Positions 26,097 through 36,058 are shown, counted from the first letter of the stretch. The stretch is 49,573 bases of DNA from Comamonadaceae bacterium (GCA_947452785.1 CANGDZ010000019.1:1-49573); one strand, 5' to 3'. The notes: generated by a model from the letters alone, not told the origin. A program made the numbers and translations.

Positions 26097-26118
26097 ATAA
26101 AAGCGCCATAAAAGCGCC
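26097..26118. repeat. Short tandem repeat after polA
   Basis: ATAAAAGCGCC occurs twice in a row (26097-26107 and 26108-26118) and is followed by the related ATATGCGCC. It lies between the convergent polA and glycine-rich-protein genes. Function unknown. Confidence 0.6.
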
Positions 26119-26162
26119 ATATGCGCCTTAACCCCGGTATCACCCGGTGGCTCGTCAATGAC

Positions 26163-26615
26163 TTAAAAAGGCACGATCTGCCAAGCGCCAGGACACTGGG
26201 TCACGTTGGGGTAGTACTGCTGGTAAGGCTGGCAGTAGTAGCGAACGCGTGACGGGTCGGTGATCACCGCGGGTTGCTGCGGGTAGATCACTTGCGGTTG
26301 CTGTACCACCACGGGCGCTGGCATGGCGGCGTAAATGGCGCCGCCCACAATCGCTGCGCCCAATAGCGGCGCGACCCAGCCGCCACCATAACCGCCACCA
26401 TAACCGCCCCGATAGCCACCGCCGCCGTGTCCCCCATAGTTCCGCTGGGGGAAACCCTGGCCAAAGCCATGGCCGCCACCACCTCCGCCACCTACACCGC
26501 CGCCATGCATGGCCATCCCGCCCATGCCATGGGACTCGGCTTGCGCGTTGCCCGTGGCGCCCGCCAAGGCGCTGAACAATGTCAATGCAATCAAACCGGT
26601 GCGCAGGGTGTTCAT
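26163..26615 (-). CDS. Secreted glycine-rich hypothetical protein
   Basis: A 150-residue protein with a Sec signal peptide (MNTLRTGLIALTLFSALAGA ending near NAQA-ES). A Gly/His/Tyr-rich segment (GGGGGGGHGFGQ, YGGGYGGGW) is followed by a short hydrophobic glycine stretch (LLGAAIVGGAIYAA) and a Val/Pro/Gln segment (QQPQVIYPQQPAV). The end (SRVRYYCQPYQQYYPNVTQC, then PGAWQIVPF) resembles small secreted proteins of unknown function annotated across Burkholderiales. Start is set by the signal peptide and by AAGG just upstream; the longer upstream frame is not credible. Confidence 0.75.
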   Translation of the reverse strand: MNTLRTGLIALTLFSALAGATGNAQAESHGMGGMAMHGGGVGGGGGGGHGFGQGFPQRNYGGHGGGGYRGGYGGGYGGGWVAPLLGAAIVGGAIYAAMPAPVVVQQPQVIYPQQPAVITDPSRVRYYCQPYQQYYPNVTQCPGAWQIVPF

Positions 26616-26835
26616 GGGGAGGACCTTTCTGGGTGGGCTGTGGCATCTGCCGCAGTCTCGTCCTTGAATAACGTGATAGGTTGTGCTGCGGATGACAGCC
26701 GTCCAAGATCCTGTAACCAAGCGTAAGGGAATCCAGGCGCGACACCGGGGGTGTCGAATAGAAAAGATAATGTCAGCTTTTGGGGCCCGCGCCCTTCGAA
26801 CTGAACACGCTTTAAAACCCAAGACGGAGATCGCA

Positions 26836-27735
26836 ATGCCCCATTTACATCAAGACACCCAGGCCCTTTTGAATGTGTCAGAAGCGACAGCCAACCAGTA
26901 CGCGGGCAGCACGCGCCGTTTTGCTTTGCAAGCGGCCCTGGGCGTCGGTTATGCGGCGGCGGCCCTACCTGTCGTGGCGCAAACGGCGATCAAAACCTCG
27001 GCTCAAGGCTTGATCAGCGGTGAGGTTACAGTGGACGTGAACGGTTTCAAGATGCCGGCCTACCGCTCAGCTCCTGCAGGTGCCGGGCCTTGGCCTGTGG
27101 TCTTGGTGATTTCTGAGATTTTTGGCGTGCACGAATACATCGCCGATGTGACCCGCCGTCTGGCGCGTCAGGGCTACATGGCCATCGCCCCCGAATTGTT
27201 TGTGCGCCAGGGCGATCCTTCAGCTTATGGCGAGATCGCCAAGTTGCAGTCCGAGGTGATTGCCAAGGTGCCAGACGCCCAAGTCATGAGCGATTTGGAT
27301 GCGACCGTGGCCTGGGCCGGTCAACACGCAGGCGATACCCGCCGTTTGGCCATCACCGGTTTTTGCTGGGGTGGGCGCATCACCTGGCTGTATGCCGCGC
27401 ACCAACCCCTGGTGAAAGCGGGCATCGCTTGGTATGGCCGTTTGGTGGGACAAAGCACGGCCTTGACGCCGCGCCACCCGGTAGAGCTGGTGGCCAGTTT
27501 GAAGGCGCCGGTGCTGGGTTTGTATGGCGGGGCTGACACCGGCATCCCTCAAGAGTCCATCGTTACAATGCAGCAGGCCTTGGCCCAAGGCAATTCAGCC
27601 GCCAAGGCCTCGACTTTCGTGGTCTACCCTGAAACGCCGCACGCCTTTCATGCCGACTACCGCCCCAGTTACCGCGAGGCCGCCGCGCAGGACGGTTGGG
27701 GGCGTTTGCAGGCTTGGCTCCAAAAGTATCTTTGA
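26836..27735 (+). CDS. Dienelactone hydrolase family protein, probably exported
   Basis: A 299-residue alpha/beta hydrolase. The catalytic Cys lies in ITGFCWGGRITW, Asp in YGGADTGIP and His in YPETPHAFHADY, the DLH Cys-Asp-His triad. An N-terminal segment STRRFALQAALGVGYAAAAL followed by PVVAQTA looks like a twin-arginine-type signal peptide, an arrangement known for periplasmic DLH-like proteins. The start MPHLHQDTQALL leaves about 30 residues before the RR pair. The usual role is hydrolysis of dienelactones from chloroaromatic breakdown, but many members have other substrates; no catechol genes are adjacent. Confidence 0.88.
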   Translation: MPHLHQDTQALLNVSEATANQYAGSTRRFALQAALGVGYAAAALPVVAQTAIKTSAQGLISGEVTVDVNGFKMPAYRSAPAGAGPWPVVLVISEIFGVHEYIADVTRRLARQGYMAIAPELFVRQGDPSAYGEIAKLQSEVIAKVPDAQVMSDLDATVAWAGQHAGDTRRLAITGFCWGGRITWLYAAHQPLVKAGIAWYGRLVGQSTALTPRHPVELVASLKAPVLGLYGGADTGIPQESIVTMQQALAQGNSAAKASTFVVYPETPHAFHADYRPSYREAAAQDGWGRLQAWLQKYL

Positions 27736-27767
27736 CGCACTGACGTGCAAAAGGCGTTTCGCATTCC

Positions 27768-28610
27768 ATGATTTTTTTGAGTATTTTGCTGGGCACCTTG
27801 ACAGCTGGCATTGGCAGCGTCTGGGTGGCTGCTTGGTTGAGTTATGGCGTGATGAGCCGCTACACCCAGCACATGCTGAGTTTGGCTGCCGGGGCCTTGC
27901 TGGCTACTTCGTTCATGCATTTGCTGCCAGAAGCGTTTGAGAGCGCAGTAAGTCCGCGCGATTTGTTTTTAACATTGCTGCTGGGGCTGGTGTTTTTCTT
28001 TTTGCTCGACAAGGCTGAGCTGTGGCACCACGGTCATGAGCATGGCGCGGCCCACGGTCACATGGAGCCTGTACACCTTGAATCTGCGCATCACAACCAC
28101 GTTCATGGTCACGCCCATGATCATGGAAACGGCCATGACCATGGCGCACAGACGGCAGGCGGCTGGGCGGTGCTGGCCGGCGACAGCGTGCATTGCTTTG
28201 GCGACGGGATTTTGATTGCTTCAGCCTTCATGGCCGACGTGCGTTTGGGTGCTATAGCGGCGCTGGCCGTGCTGGCACACGAGGTGCCTCACCACATGGG
28301 CGACTTGGCGGTGTTGCGCCAAGGTCAAGCCCAGTCCCACAAGCAGGTGGCCGTGCTCAAAGTGTCTTTGGCAGGCGCCGTCACGGCTTTGGGCGGGGCC
28401 GTGGGCTTTGTGCTCGTGGAGTCCTTGCACGCTGCATTGCCGTTTTTCTTGGTGATCGCCAGCAGCAGCTTTATTTATGTGGCGCTGGCCGATTTGATCC
28501 CGCAGTTGCAAAAGCGCTTGTCGGCGCGTGAAACCGCCGCGCAAATCGCCTGGCTGGCGGTGGGCATGGGCGTGGTGACTTTGGTGAGCACGCTGACCCA
28601 CAGTCATTGA
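27768..28610 (+). CDS. ZIP-family divalent metal transporter
   Basis: A 280-residue membrane protein with about eight segments. The metal-path motifs are VHCFGDGILIASAF (about 140, helix 4) and LAHEVPHHMGDLAVL (about 170, helix 5). A His-rich cytoplasmic-loop-like stretch (about 85-127, with HNHVHGHAHDHG) precedes them, as is typical of ZIP proteins. It probably imports zinc or related metals. HCFGDG replaces the more common HNFTDG, a known variant in bacterial ZIPs. It converges on the sulfurtransferase gene 15 bp away. Confidence 0.9.
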   Translation: MIFLSILLGTLTAGIGSVWVAAWLSYGVMSRYTQHMLSLAAGALLATSFMHLLPEAFESAVSPRDLFLTLLLGLVFFFLLDKAELWHHGHEHGAAHGHMEPVHLESAHHNHVHGHAHDHGNGHDHGAQTAGGWAVLAGDSVHCFGDGILIASAFMADVRLGAIAALAVLAHEVPHHMGDLAVLRQGQAQSHKQVAVLKVSLAGAVTALGGAVGFVLVESLHAALPFFLVIASSSFIYVALADLIPQLQKRLSARETAAQIAWLAVGMGVVTLVSTLTHSH

Positions 28611-28625
28611 GGCGTCAGTGCGCGC

Positions 28626-29495
28626 TCAGCCCTGTGCGCAGGGCAGGCCGGGGGTATTGCTCCATTCGCTCCAACTGCCCGCATACAAAGCGGTGCGACC
28701 CAGTCCTGCGATTTCCATTGCCAAGAGATTAGGAACGGCACTCACACCGCTGCCGCAGTGGTGCACCACCGTGCCAGGCTCGCGCCCTGCCAGCAGATGG
28801 GCAAACTCTTGTTGCAGTTGCTCAGGGGATTTAAAGAAACCGTCCGCATTCAGATTCTCTGTGAACGGTCGATTCAACGCCCCCGGAATGTGCCCGGCGA
28901 TCGGGTCCAGTGGTTCGACCTCGCCCCGGTAGCGTGCCGCAGCGCGCGCATCGATCAGGGTTTGCGTTGCGCGCGCGAGCTGTTGCACCACCTCGGTGGT
29001 CTGCACCAGTTCGCGCAAGGGGGCATGCAATTGGAAGGGGGTTGCGGCGATGGCGGGGGGCGGGGTGCTGTCACCGCTGCTTTGCACCGAACCGCCTGCG
29101 GCCTCCCAGGCTTGCAGCCCACCGTCCAGCACCGCCACAGCGTCGTGCCCCAACCATTTGAGCATCCACCACAGACGCCCGCAGTAGTTGGCGCGGTTGC
29201 GGTCATAAACCACGGCTTGCATGGTGTTGGTGAAACCCAGACTGCCCAACCAGGCTGCCACGTGGTCACGTGAGGGCAAGGGGTGGCGTCCACCATTGAC
29301 CGCCAAGGCGGCGTCGTGGGTGCTCAGATGCTGGTCCAAATGGGCACGCTGTGCGCCGGCCACATGAACTTGGGCAAACAGTGCATCTGCGGCAGCCGGG
29401 TTCATCAAGTCGCCGCTGCAGTCAAACACCATCAAAGGCGTGCCTTGGTTTTGCAGCGCTTGCAGTTGCGAGACGGAAATAAGGGTGGTGTACAT
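28626..29495 (-). CDS. Sulfurtransferase with two rhodanese domains (3-mercaptopyruvate type)
   Basis: A 289-residue tandem-rhodanese protein. The inactive N-terminal domain carries RDHVAAWLGSLGFTNTMQAV, and the C-terminal domain carries the active loop CGSGVSA with Cys near 247, closer to the CGSGVTA of 3-mercaptopyruvate sulfurtransferases than to the CRKGVT of thiosulfate rhodaneses. GGAGAAA sits upstream of the ATG at 29495. It is the last gene of a three-gene reverse operon with a DMT permease (20-bp gap) and a Rieske oxygenase. SseA-like is a fair description; the physiological donor is unproven. Confidence 0.88.
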   Translation of the reverse strand: MYTTLISVSQLQALQNQGTPLMVFDCSGDLMNPAAADALFAQVHVAGAQRAHLDQHLSTHDAALAVNGGRHPLPSRDHVAAWLGSLGFTNTMQAVVYDRNRANYCGRLWWMLKWLGHDAVAVLDGGLQAWEAAGGSVQSSGDSTPPPAIAATPFQLHAPLRELVQTTEVVQQLARATQTLIDARAAARYRGEVEPLDPIAGHIPGALNRPFTENLNADGFFKSPEQLQQEFAHLLAGREPGTVVHHCGSGVSAVPNLLAMEIAGLGRTALYAGSWSEWSNTPGLPCAQG

Positions 29496-29515
29496 GGCGT
29501 TTCTCCAAACAAATT

Positions 29516-30424
29516 TCAATGCTCTTCAGCCGGCGCGTTAGGCAATGAACGACTGCGCAAAGCGGTGGCGGCAATGCCGCTGGCGATGATCAGGCCCATG
29601 CCCGCCCAGCCCATGAGGGACAGTTCGTCGCCAAACAAAAACAAACCGTACAGCGCTGAAAACACAATCCCTGAATATTGCAAATTCGCCACTACCAAGG
29701 TGGCGCCGCTGGTGTAAGCGCGGGTCATGCACAACTGGCCTAGGGCGGCCAGCACCCCAATGGGCAGCAGCCAAAGCGCTTGCGGCCAGCTCCATGCATG
29801 AACGCCGGTGAACAGCATGCACACCCCGCCGGTGACAAAGGCGCCCAGAGAAAAGTAAAACACGGTGCGTGTTTCGGGCTCGCCCATGCGGCCCAGTGCG
29901 GCCACCTGCATATAGGCCAGTGAGGCGATCAAGCCTGACATCAAACCCATCAGGCCCGCAAACAACTGATCTTTTTCAATGGTCGGGTGCAGGATCATGA
30001 TGACACCGGCAAAACCCGCCAACAAGGTCAGGACCACCGGGCCTTGTTTGCTGGCGTCTTGCAGTTTGCCCATGACCAAGGTGCCGCCAATCAAAAACAC
30101 GGCCACCCAAATTCCGCTCATGTAGTTCAGTGTCATGGCCGTGGCCAACGGCAAGTACGCAATCGCATAAAACCAAGCCGACAAAGAGGCTACGCCCACC
30201 ACCGTGCGCCAGACATGCATCATGGGCACCGGCGTGGCCAGTGATACGCCTTGGCTGCGGCACAGCAGGCCCATGATCACCACACCGATGGCGCCGCGGT
30301 AGCACACCAACTCAAAGGTATTGAAGTGGACGGCGGCGAATTTGATGCACACGCTCATCGTCGCAAAAAACAGCGACGCCAGGACCATCCAGGACGCTTG
30401 CATCCCGCTGCGTCGTGAGGGCAT
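29516..30424 (-). CDS. EamA/DMT-family permease
   Basis: A 302-residue protein with ten predicted membrane segments in two EamA halves, beginning at SWMVLASLFFATMSVCIKF and, for the second half, around MGEPETRTVFYFSLGAFVTG. The start at 30424 shares one base with the stop of the Rieske oxygenase gene, so translation is coupled; a longer frame to 30454 would overlap that gene by 30 bases. DMT permeases export metabolites or amino acids. Pairing with an oxygenase suggests import or export of that enzyme's substrate or product, an inference from gene order. Confidence 0.87.
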   Translation of the reverse strand: MPSRRSGMQASWMVLASLFFATMSVCIKFAAVHFNTFELVCYRGAIGVVIMGLLCRSQGVSLATPVPMMHVWRTVVGVASLSAWFYAIAYLPLATAMTLNYMSGIWVAVFLIGGTLVMGKLQDASKQGPVVLTLLAGFAGVIMILHPTIEKDQLFAGLMGLMSGLIASLAYMQVAALGRMGEPETRTVFYFSLGAFVTGGVCMLFTGVHAWSWPQALWLLPIGVLAALGQLCMTRAYTSGATLVVANLQYSGIVFSALYGLFLFGDELSLMGWAGMGLIIASGIAATALRSRSLPNAPAEEH

Positions 30425-31548
30425 TACAGCGGGCCCATGGCCCGGCGGTACCACTCATGAAATTGCTGCATGCCATCTTCCATCGGGCTTTGGTAAGGCC
30501 CAACTTCGTTGTCGCCGCGAGCCAGCAGGGCTTTGCGCCCGGCGTCCATGCGCTCGCCGATCTCGTCGTCTTCGATGCAAGTTTCCATGTAGGCCGCTTG
30601 CTGTGCATCAATGAATTCACGCTCAAACGCCACGATTTCTTCGGGGTAATAAAACTCCACCATATTCATGGTTTTGTTAGGCCCCATCGGGTGCAAGGTG
30701 GACACGGTAAGCACATGCGGATACCACTCGACCATGATGTGCGGGTAATAGGTCAGCCAAATGGCGCCGCGCTCGGGCATGGCGCCACTGCGGTAATTGA
30801 GAAGTACGTCGTGCCACTTTTTGTAGATGGCCGAGCCCGGTTGGCCAAAGCCACTGGAGACGCCCACGGTTTGCACCGAATAGTGTTCCTTGAACTCCCA
30901 GCTCAAATCGTCGCAGGTGACAAAGGAGCCCAGGCCGGGGTGGAAGGGCCCCACATGGTAGTCCTCCAAGTACACCTCAATGAAGGTTTTCCAGTTGTAG
31001 TTGCACTCGTGCATCTCCACCCGGTCTAGAGCGTAGCCGGTGAAGTCGAGTTGCGCCCGAGGCCCCATGCCGGCCAAGTCGGCGGCGATGTCGCGGCCGT
31101 TGTCCTCAAACAGCAGGCCATTCCATTCCTGTAACTTGTAGTTGTTCAGGTTCAGGCAGGGGTCGCTCGAAAAATGGGGCGCGCCCAGCAGTTGCCCGTT
31201 GGGCGCATAGGTCCAGCGGTGCAAGGGGCAAACAATGTTGCCACCCGCGCTTCCTTTTTGTTGCTGCGCGAGATTGCCTCGTCCTTGCAGCATGACCGCT
31301 TGGCGATGACGACAGACGTTGGACACCAGTTCGATGCCGTTGCTCGAGCGCACCAATGCCCGTCCCGCGCTTTCTTGCGGCAGGGCGTAATAGTCGCCCA
31401 AGTTGGGCACCGCCAGTTCGTGCCCGACATAGCGGGGCCCTCGCTGGAAAATGGACGTGAGTTCGCGCTGGTACAGCGCTTCGTCAAAATAGCTGGAAAC
31501 TGGTAGTTGGCTTGCGGCCTGCTGCAGTTGAAGACTTAAATCAGACAT
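30424..31548 (-). CDS. Rieske non-haem iron oxygenase, alpha subunit
   Basis: A 374-residue oxygenase. The Rieske [2Fe-2S] ligands are C79-R-H81 and C107-P-L-H110 (NVCRHRQA, VCPLHRW). The mononuclear iron site is seen in EDYHVGPFHPGL (H199, H204), with a candidate Asp in the later EDDEIGERMD. The family hydroxylates or demethylates small aromatics, choline-like or betaine-like compounds using electrons from a separate reductase, which is not encoded here. Similarity by eye is to single-subunit types such as choline/carnitine/vanillate-like oxygenases. First gene of the operon; substrate unknown. Confidence 0.9.
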   Translation of the reverse strand: MSDLSLQLQQAASQLPVSSYFDEALYQRELTSIFQRGPRYVGHELAVPNLGDYYALPQESAGRALVRSSNGIELVSNVCRHRQAVMLQGRGNLAQQQKGSAGGNIVCPLHRWTYAPNGQLLGAPHFSSDPCLNLNNYKLQEWNGLLFEDNGRDIAADLAGMGPRAQLDFTGYALDRVEMHECNYNWKTFIEVYLEDYHVGPFHPGLGSFVTCDDLSWEFKEHYSVQTVGVSSGFGQPGSAIYKKWHDVLLNYRSGAMPERGAIWLTYYPHIMVEWYPHVLTVSTLHPMGPNKTMNMVEFYYPEEIVAFEREFIDAQQAAYMETCIEDDEIGERMDAGRKALLARGDNEVGPYQSPMEDGMQQFHEWYRRAMGPL

Positions 31549-31755
31549 GGATGTCCTGACCTAGAGACTCCCCCTATGAAGGGGCAGGGAAAGCGCTTAG
31601 CGTCTGGGACATTGGCGCGAAAATGGCGGGAATGACCCCGCCGCAGAGGTCCTGATTCTAACTGCTTGGATCTGCCCGATGCTGAGTTTCCTTGGATGGC
31701 GTGCATTCACAGGGGACAAAGCGCCTAAAATCAAACCTTTTCTTGGGTTCCCCTG

Positions 31756-32001
31756 ATGCCAAAAGCCGCTTCTAAAGAGACCGCCGCCTTGCCTGCCAGC
31801 TACGAAGCGGCCTTGCTGGAGTTGGAGCAACTCGTTGCCCAGTTGGAATCGGGTCAATTGCCACTGGACCAGTTGCTCACGGGCTACCAACGCGGCGCGG
31901 TGTTACTGAGTTTTTGCCAGCAGCGCTTGCAAGCGGTGGAAGACCAGATTCAGGTGCTTGACGAGGGCGTGCTCAAACCCTGGTCGGGCAGTGCCGCGTG
32001 A
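31756..32001 (+). CDS. xseB: Exodeoxyribonuclease VII small subunit
   Basis: An 81-residue, largely helical protein. The pattern [20 protein letters not shown], then [20 protein letters not shown] and [14 protein letters not shown] is diagnostic of XseB, which together with XseA degrades single-stranded DNA to oligonucleotides. The stop overlaps a GTG start of ispA, giving a xseB-ispA-dxs operon common in proteobacteria. xseA is not in the window. Confidence 0.95.
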   Translation: MPKAASKETAALPASYEAALLELEQLVAQLESGQLPLDQLLTGYQRGAVLLSFCQQRLQAVEDQIQVLDEGVLKPWSGSAA

Positions 32002-32918
32002 GATCCGACATGGCGTTTGCGTTGGCCGATTGGATGAACCCGCACCTGCAAAGCGTCGAGCAGGCCTTGATGCAATGGACAGACCCCGAGGCGCCAGCTG
32101 GCTTGGGCCAAGCCATGCGTTACGCCGTGCTGGATGGCGGCAAGCGATTACGCCCTTTGTTGGTGCTCGCCGCGGCCCAGGCCGTGGGCGGCGACCCCGC
32201 TAGTTCGGGGCCAGCGGCTTTGCGCGCGGCCTGCGCCATCGAATTGATTCACGCATACTCTTTAGTGCATGACGACATGCCCTGCATGGACAACGATGTG
32301 CTGCGCCGAGGCAAACCCACGGTGCATGTGCAGTTTGGCGAAGCCCAAGCCTTGTTGGCGGGCGATGCTTTGCAGGCCTTGGCGTTTGAGTTGGTTACAC
32401 CTGAAGACGGCAGCGTTCCGCCTTCAGTGCAAGCGGCCTTGGCTGGCCTGCTGGCGCGGGCGGCGGGTTACCAGGGCATGGCCGGAGGGCAGGCGATTGA
32501 CCTGGCCAGCGTTGGCCTGGCTTTGAGTGAGGCGCAGTTGCGCCAGATGCACCGACTCAAAACCGGTGCCTTGCTGCTGTGCAGCGTGCAAATGGGTGCG
32601 GTCTGCGCGGGCCAGCCTGAAACGAGAGTGATGACTGCCCTGCGCCATTTTGGCGAGGCGTTGGGCTTGGCGTTTCAGGTGGTCGACGATATTTTGGATG
32701 TCATCTCCGATTCAGCCACTTTAGGTAAAACAGCAGGCAAAGACGTGGCCGCCGACAAGCCCACTTATGTGGCCTTGATGGGTTTGGCACCGGCGCAGGC
32801 CTATGCGGCGCAGTTGCACCAGCAGGCCTTGGCCGCTTTGGACGAGAGTGGTTTGCCCTTGGCGCAAACCCGGCCTTTGCGGGCTTTGGCCGATATGGTG
32901 ATTCACCGGAACAATTGA
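31998..32918 (+). CDS. ispA: Farnesyl diphosphate synthase (geranyltranstransferase)
   Basis: A 302-306 residue prenyltransferase that condenses IPP with DMAPP and GPP to give FPP for quinones and undecaprenyl phosphate. The first aspartate-rich motif is [11 protein letters not shown] and the second is [24 protein letters not shown] is the substrate-binding segment. Two starts are possible: GTG at 31998, overlapping the xseB stop, or ATG at 32010 ([12 protein letters not shown]). The coupled GTG is listed, but the ATG agrees equally with family lengths. Confidence 0.94.
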   Translation: MRSDMAFALADWMNPHLQSVEQALMQWTDPEAPAGLGQAMRYAVLDGGKRLRPLLVLAAAQAVGGDPASSGPAALRAACAIELIHAYSLVHDDMPCMDNDVLRRGKPTVHVQFGEAQALLAGDALQALAFELVTPEDGSVPPSVQAALAGLLARAAGYQGMAGGQAIDLASVGLALSEAQLRQMHRLKTGALLLCSVQMGAVCAGQPETRVMTALRHFGEALGLAFQVVDDILDVISDSATLGKTAGKDVAADKPTYVALMGLAPAQAYAAQLHQQALAALDESGLPLAQTRPLRALADMVIHRNN

Positions 32919-32924
32919 ATTCAG

Positions 32925-34769
32925 ATGCGCTCATTTCTCAATCACATTGACAGCCCTACCGACTTGCGCCGTCTGGCGCGTGCCGACTTACCCCGCTTGG
33001 CCCAAGAGTTGCGAGACTGCGTGATCGACAACGTGTCGAAAACCGGCGGTCATTTGAGCTCCAACCTGGGCACAGTCGAACTCACTGTGGCTTTGCATTA
33101 CGTGTTCGACACGCCCAACGACCGCATCGTCTGGGATGTGGGCCATCAAACCTACCCGCACAAAATTCTGACCGGGCGTCGCGAGCGCATGCCCACCTTG
33201 CGCCAGTGGGGCGGTTTGTCGGGCTTTCCCAAGCGCGACGAGAGTCCTTATGACGCCTTTGGCACCGCGCACTCGTCCACGAGCATCTCGGCGGCTTTGG
33301 GTATGGCGCTGGCCGCGCGGCAAAAGGGCGAGTCCCGCCATGCGGTGGCGGTGATTGGAGACGGCGCCATGACCGCAGGCATGGCCTTTGAGGCCTTGAA
33401 CAACGCCGGCGTGGAAGACTGCAAACTGTTGGTGATCCTGAACGACAACGACATGTCGATCAGCCCGCCTGTGGGCGCGCTCAATCGTTATTTGGCGCAG
33501 CTCATGAGCGGGCGCTTTTATGCCGCCGCCAAGACGGTGGGTAAAAACGTGTTGAAAAACGCGCCGCCCTTGTTTGAACTTGCCAAGCGTTTTGAAGAGC
33601 ATGCAAAAGGCATGGTGGTGCCTGCCACCTTGTTTGAGAAATTTGGTTTCAACTACATCGGCCCCATCGACGGCCATGATTTGGAGTCGTTGATCCCGAC
33701 CCTGGAAAACATCAAGCATTTGTCAGGGCCGCAGTTTTTGCACGTCGTCACCAAAAAGGGTCAGGGGTATGACTTGGCCGAAGCCGACCCAGTGGCCTAC
33801 CACGGCCCTGGCAAGTTCGATCCCGCCGTCGGTTTGGTGGCGCCCGCTGTGCAACCCAAAACCACCTTCACCCAAGTGTTTGGCCAATGGCTGTGCGACA
33901 TGGCCGCGCAAGACGATCGCTTGGTGGGCATTACCCCGGCCATGCGCGAAGGCTCGGGCATGGTGGAGTTTCATAAACGCTTTCCCGGTCGTTATTACGA
34001 CGTGGGCATTGCCGAACAACATGCGGTGACCTTTGCCGCTGGCTTGGCCTGCGAGGGTTTGAAGCCTGTGGTGGCCATTTACTCGACCTTTTTGCAGCGC
34101 GGCTACGACCAGATGATTCACGACGTGGCCCTGCAAAACTTGCCGGTGGTCTTTGCCTTGGACCGTGCTGGTTTGGTGGGCGCTGACGGCGCGACCCATG
34201 CGGGGGCCTACGACATTGCTTTCATCCGTTGTATTCCGAATATGGCGCTGGCATGCCCTGCGGATGAGCGTGAATGTCGACAGTTGCTCAGCACCGCCTA
34301 TGCGCAAAACCACCCGGTGGCCGTGCGTTACCCCCGCGGTGCAGGCGCTGGCACCGTGCCTTTAAGCGGGCTGGAGGGCTTGCCCTACGGCCAAGCTGAG
34401 ATTCGCCGCCAAGGCTCGGGCATTGCCATTTTGGCCTTTGGCACTTTGCTCTACCCCGCGCTGCAAGCGGCTGAAAAGCTCAATGCCACCGTGGTGAACA
34501 TGCGCTGGGTCAAACCGCTCGACACCGCGATGCTGCTGCAAGTGGCCAGCACGCACGCTCACCTGGTGACGCTGGAAGAGGGCAGCATCATGGGCGGCGC
34601 AGGCAGCGCCGTGGCTGAGGCCTTGAATGCCGCGGGCTTGGCCTTGCCTTTATTGCAACTGGGCTTGCCCGACAGCTTCATTGACCATGGCGACCCCGTG
34701 AAACTGCTGGCCATGCAAGGCTTAGATGCGGCTGGAATAGAGGCTGCAATTCGCCACCGTTGGCCCTGA
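32925..34769 (+). CDS. dxs: 1-deoxy-D-xylulose-5-phosphate synthase
   Basis: A 614-residue thiamine-diphosphate enzyme that starts the MEP isoprenoid pathway from pyruvate and glyceraldehyde 3-phosphate. Conserved parts: [28 protein letters not shown], the ThDP motif [42 protein letters not shown] and [19 protein letters not shown]. Length matches the family. It lies 6 bp after ispA, so the two isoprenoid genes are surely co-expressed. Confidence 0.97.
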   Translation: MRSFLNHIDSPTDLRRLARADLPRLAQELRDCVIDNVSKTGGHLSSNLGTVELTVALHYVFDTPNDRIVWDVGHQTYPHKILTGRRERMPTLRQWGGLSGFPKRDESPYDAFGTAHSSTSISAALGMALAARQKGESRHAVAVIGDGAMTAGMAFEALNNAGVEDCKLLVILNDNDMSISPPVGALNRYLAQLMSGRFYAAAKTVGKNVLKNAPPLFELAKRFEEHAKGMVVPATLFEKFGFNYIGPIDGHDLESLIPTLENIKHLSGPQFLHVVTKKGQGYDLAEADPVAYHGPGKFDPAVGLVAPAVQPKTTFTQVFGQWLCDMAAQDDRLVGITPAMREGSGMVEFHKRFPGRYYDVGIAEQHAVTFAAGLACEGLKPVVAIYSTFLQRGYDQMIHDVALQNLPVVFALDRAGLVGADGATHAGAYDIAFIRCIPNMALACPADERECRQLLSTAYAQNHPVAVRYPRGAGAGTVPLSGLEGLPYGQAEIRRQGSGIAILAFGTLLYPALQAAEKLNATVVNMRWVKPLDTAMLLQVASTHAHLVTLEEGSIMGGAGSAVAEALNAAGLALPLLQLGLPDSFIDHGDPVKLLAMQGLDAAGIEAAIRHRWP

Positions 34770-34806
34770 ATGACCTTGAAAATTCAGGGGCACAAAAAAG
34801 GGTAAA

Positions 34807-34835
34807 CCCCGCCCGGCGGGGGGTGGATGTTTTTC
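34807..34835 (+). terminator. Possible terminator after dxs
   Basis: CCCCGC (34807-34812) and GCGGGG (34816-34821) form a GC-rich stem over a 3-nt loop, followed after eight bases by TTTTT. The offset T-run weakens the call. Confidence 0.5.
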
Positions 34836-34908
34836 TACAATGCAGGTAGACAAAATTGTCTGCTCTCCACACTTGGTTGGTGTTTCAATTAATTTCAGGA
34901 GTCTTCTC

Positions 34909-35988
34909 ATGGATCGTCGTTCAATTATCAAAAATGCAGGTATTGCCGGTATCCTCGCTGCCGGTGCAGCACCTGCCGTCCATGCGCAAGCGGCCATTCG
35001 CTGGCGCTTGTCTTCGAGTTTCCCCAAACCCCTGGACACGCTGTATGGCAGCGCCGAAGTTTTTGCCAAAGCGGTGAAAAACATGTCGGGTGGCAAGTTT
35101 GAGATTTCCACCCACGCGGCCGGCGAAATTATGCCCGCCTTCGGCAACATTGACGCTGTGCAACAAGGCTCGATTGAGATTGCGCACACAGCAGCCTACT
35201 ATTTCTTTGGCAAAGACCCGACGTTTGCTTTGGGTTGCATCATCCCGTTTGGCTTGAACAGCCGTCAAATGACGGCCTGGATGTTAGAAGGCAATGGCAT
35301 GAAGTTGATGCGCGAGTTCTACGCCAAGTACAACATCATCAATTTCCCCTGCGGCAATACCGGCGCGCAAATGGGCGGCTGGTTCCGTAAAGAGCTCAAA
35401 TCGGTGGCCGACATGAAAGGCCTGAAGTTCCGTATTGGCGGCTTTGGCGGCAAGGTGCTTGAGGCGTTGGGCACGATTCCCCAAAACATTCCTGGTGGCG
35501 ACATTTATCCGGCCTTGGAAAAAGGCACGGTAGACGCGGCCGAATGGGTGGGCCCTTATGACGATTTGAAGTTGGGCTTGAACAAAGTGGCTCCGTTTTA
35601 CTACTACCCCGGTTTTTGGGAAGGTGGTGCGCAGGTGGATGTCATGATCAATGACAAAGCATTCAACAGCCTAAGCCCAGAAAACAAAGCCATTTTGGAA
35701 GCAGCCGCCGCCCAGGCCCATGGCGATATGCAAGCCAAATACGATGCGCGAAACCCAGCTGCTTTGAAACAACTGGTGGGCTCGGGTGCTAAATTGCGCG
35801 AATTTCCGAAAGACATCATGCAAGAGTCTTTCAAATCTGCCACCAGGCTCTACGATGAACTGTCCTCAACCAATGAAAGCTGGAAAAAGATTTATGCGGA
35901 CTACTCCAAGTTCCGTGCAGATCAAAACCTGTGGTTCCGTTTTGCGGAAGCCAAATATGACGATTTCATGCAAGCTCAGAAACTCTGA
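34909..35988 (+). CDS. TRAP transporter substrate-binding protein (DctP family)
   Basis: A 359-residue periplasmic receptor. The signal MDRRSIIKNAGIAGILAAGA ending near VHAQ has a twin-arginine-like start. Family segments include RWRLSSSFPKPLDTLYGSAE, FAKAVKNMSGGKFEI, MKGLKFRIGGFGGKVLEALG and YPALEKGTVDAAEWVGPYDD, the last with the conserved region that binds the ligand carboxylate. Receptors of this type capture carboxylates such as keto-acids. AGGAG sits 8 bases before the ATG. The two permease genes lie beyond a single hypothetical gene, on the opposite strand. Confidence 0.93.
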   Translation: MDRRSIIKNAGIAGILAAGAAPAVHAQAAIRWRLSSSFPKPLDTLYGSAEVFAKAVKNMSGGKFEISTHAAGEIMPAFGNIDAVQQGSIEIAHTAAYYFFGKDPTFALGCIIPFGLNSRQMTAWMLEGNGMKLMREFYAKYNIINFPCGNTGAQMGGWFRKELKSVADMKGLKFRIGGFGGKVLEALGTIPQNIPGGDIYPALEKGTVDAAEWVGPYDDLKLGLNKVAPFYYYPGFWEGGAQVDVMINDKAFNSLSPENKAILEAAAAQAHGDMQAKYDARNPAALKQLVGSGAKLREFPKDIMQESFKSATRLYDELSSTNESWKKIYADYSKFRADQNLWFRFAEAKYDDFMQAQKL

Positions 35989-36013
35989 CCCAAAGGTGCT
36001 TTGAAACAGTGAG

Positions 36014-36040
36014 AACCGCGCTGACCAGCGCGGTTTTTTT
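36014..36040 (+). terminator. Rho-independent terminator of the TRAP receptor gene
   Basis: AACCGCGCT (36014-36022) and AGCGCGGTT (36027-36035) form a perfect 9-bp stem over a 4-nt loop, ending in TTTTTTT. It follows the stop codon by about 25 bp. Confidence 0.95.
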
Positions 36041-36058
36041 GTTCTGAAGAGACAAGGC

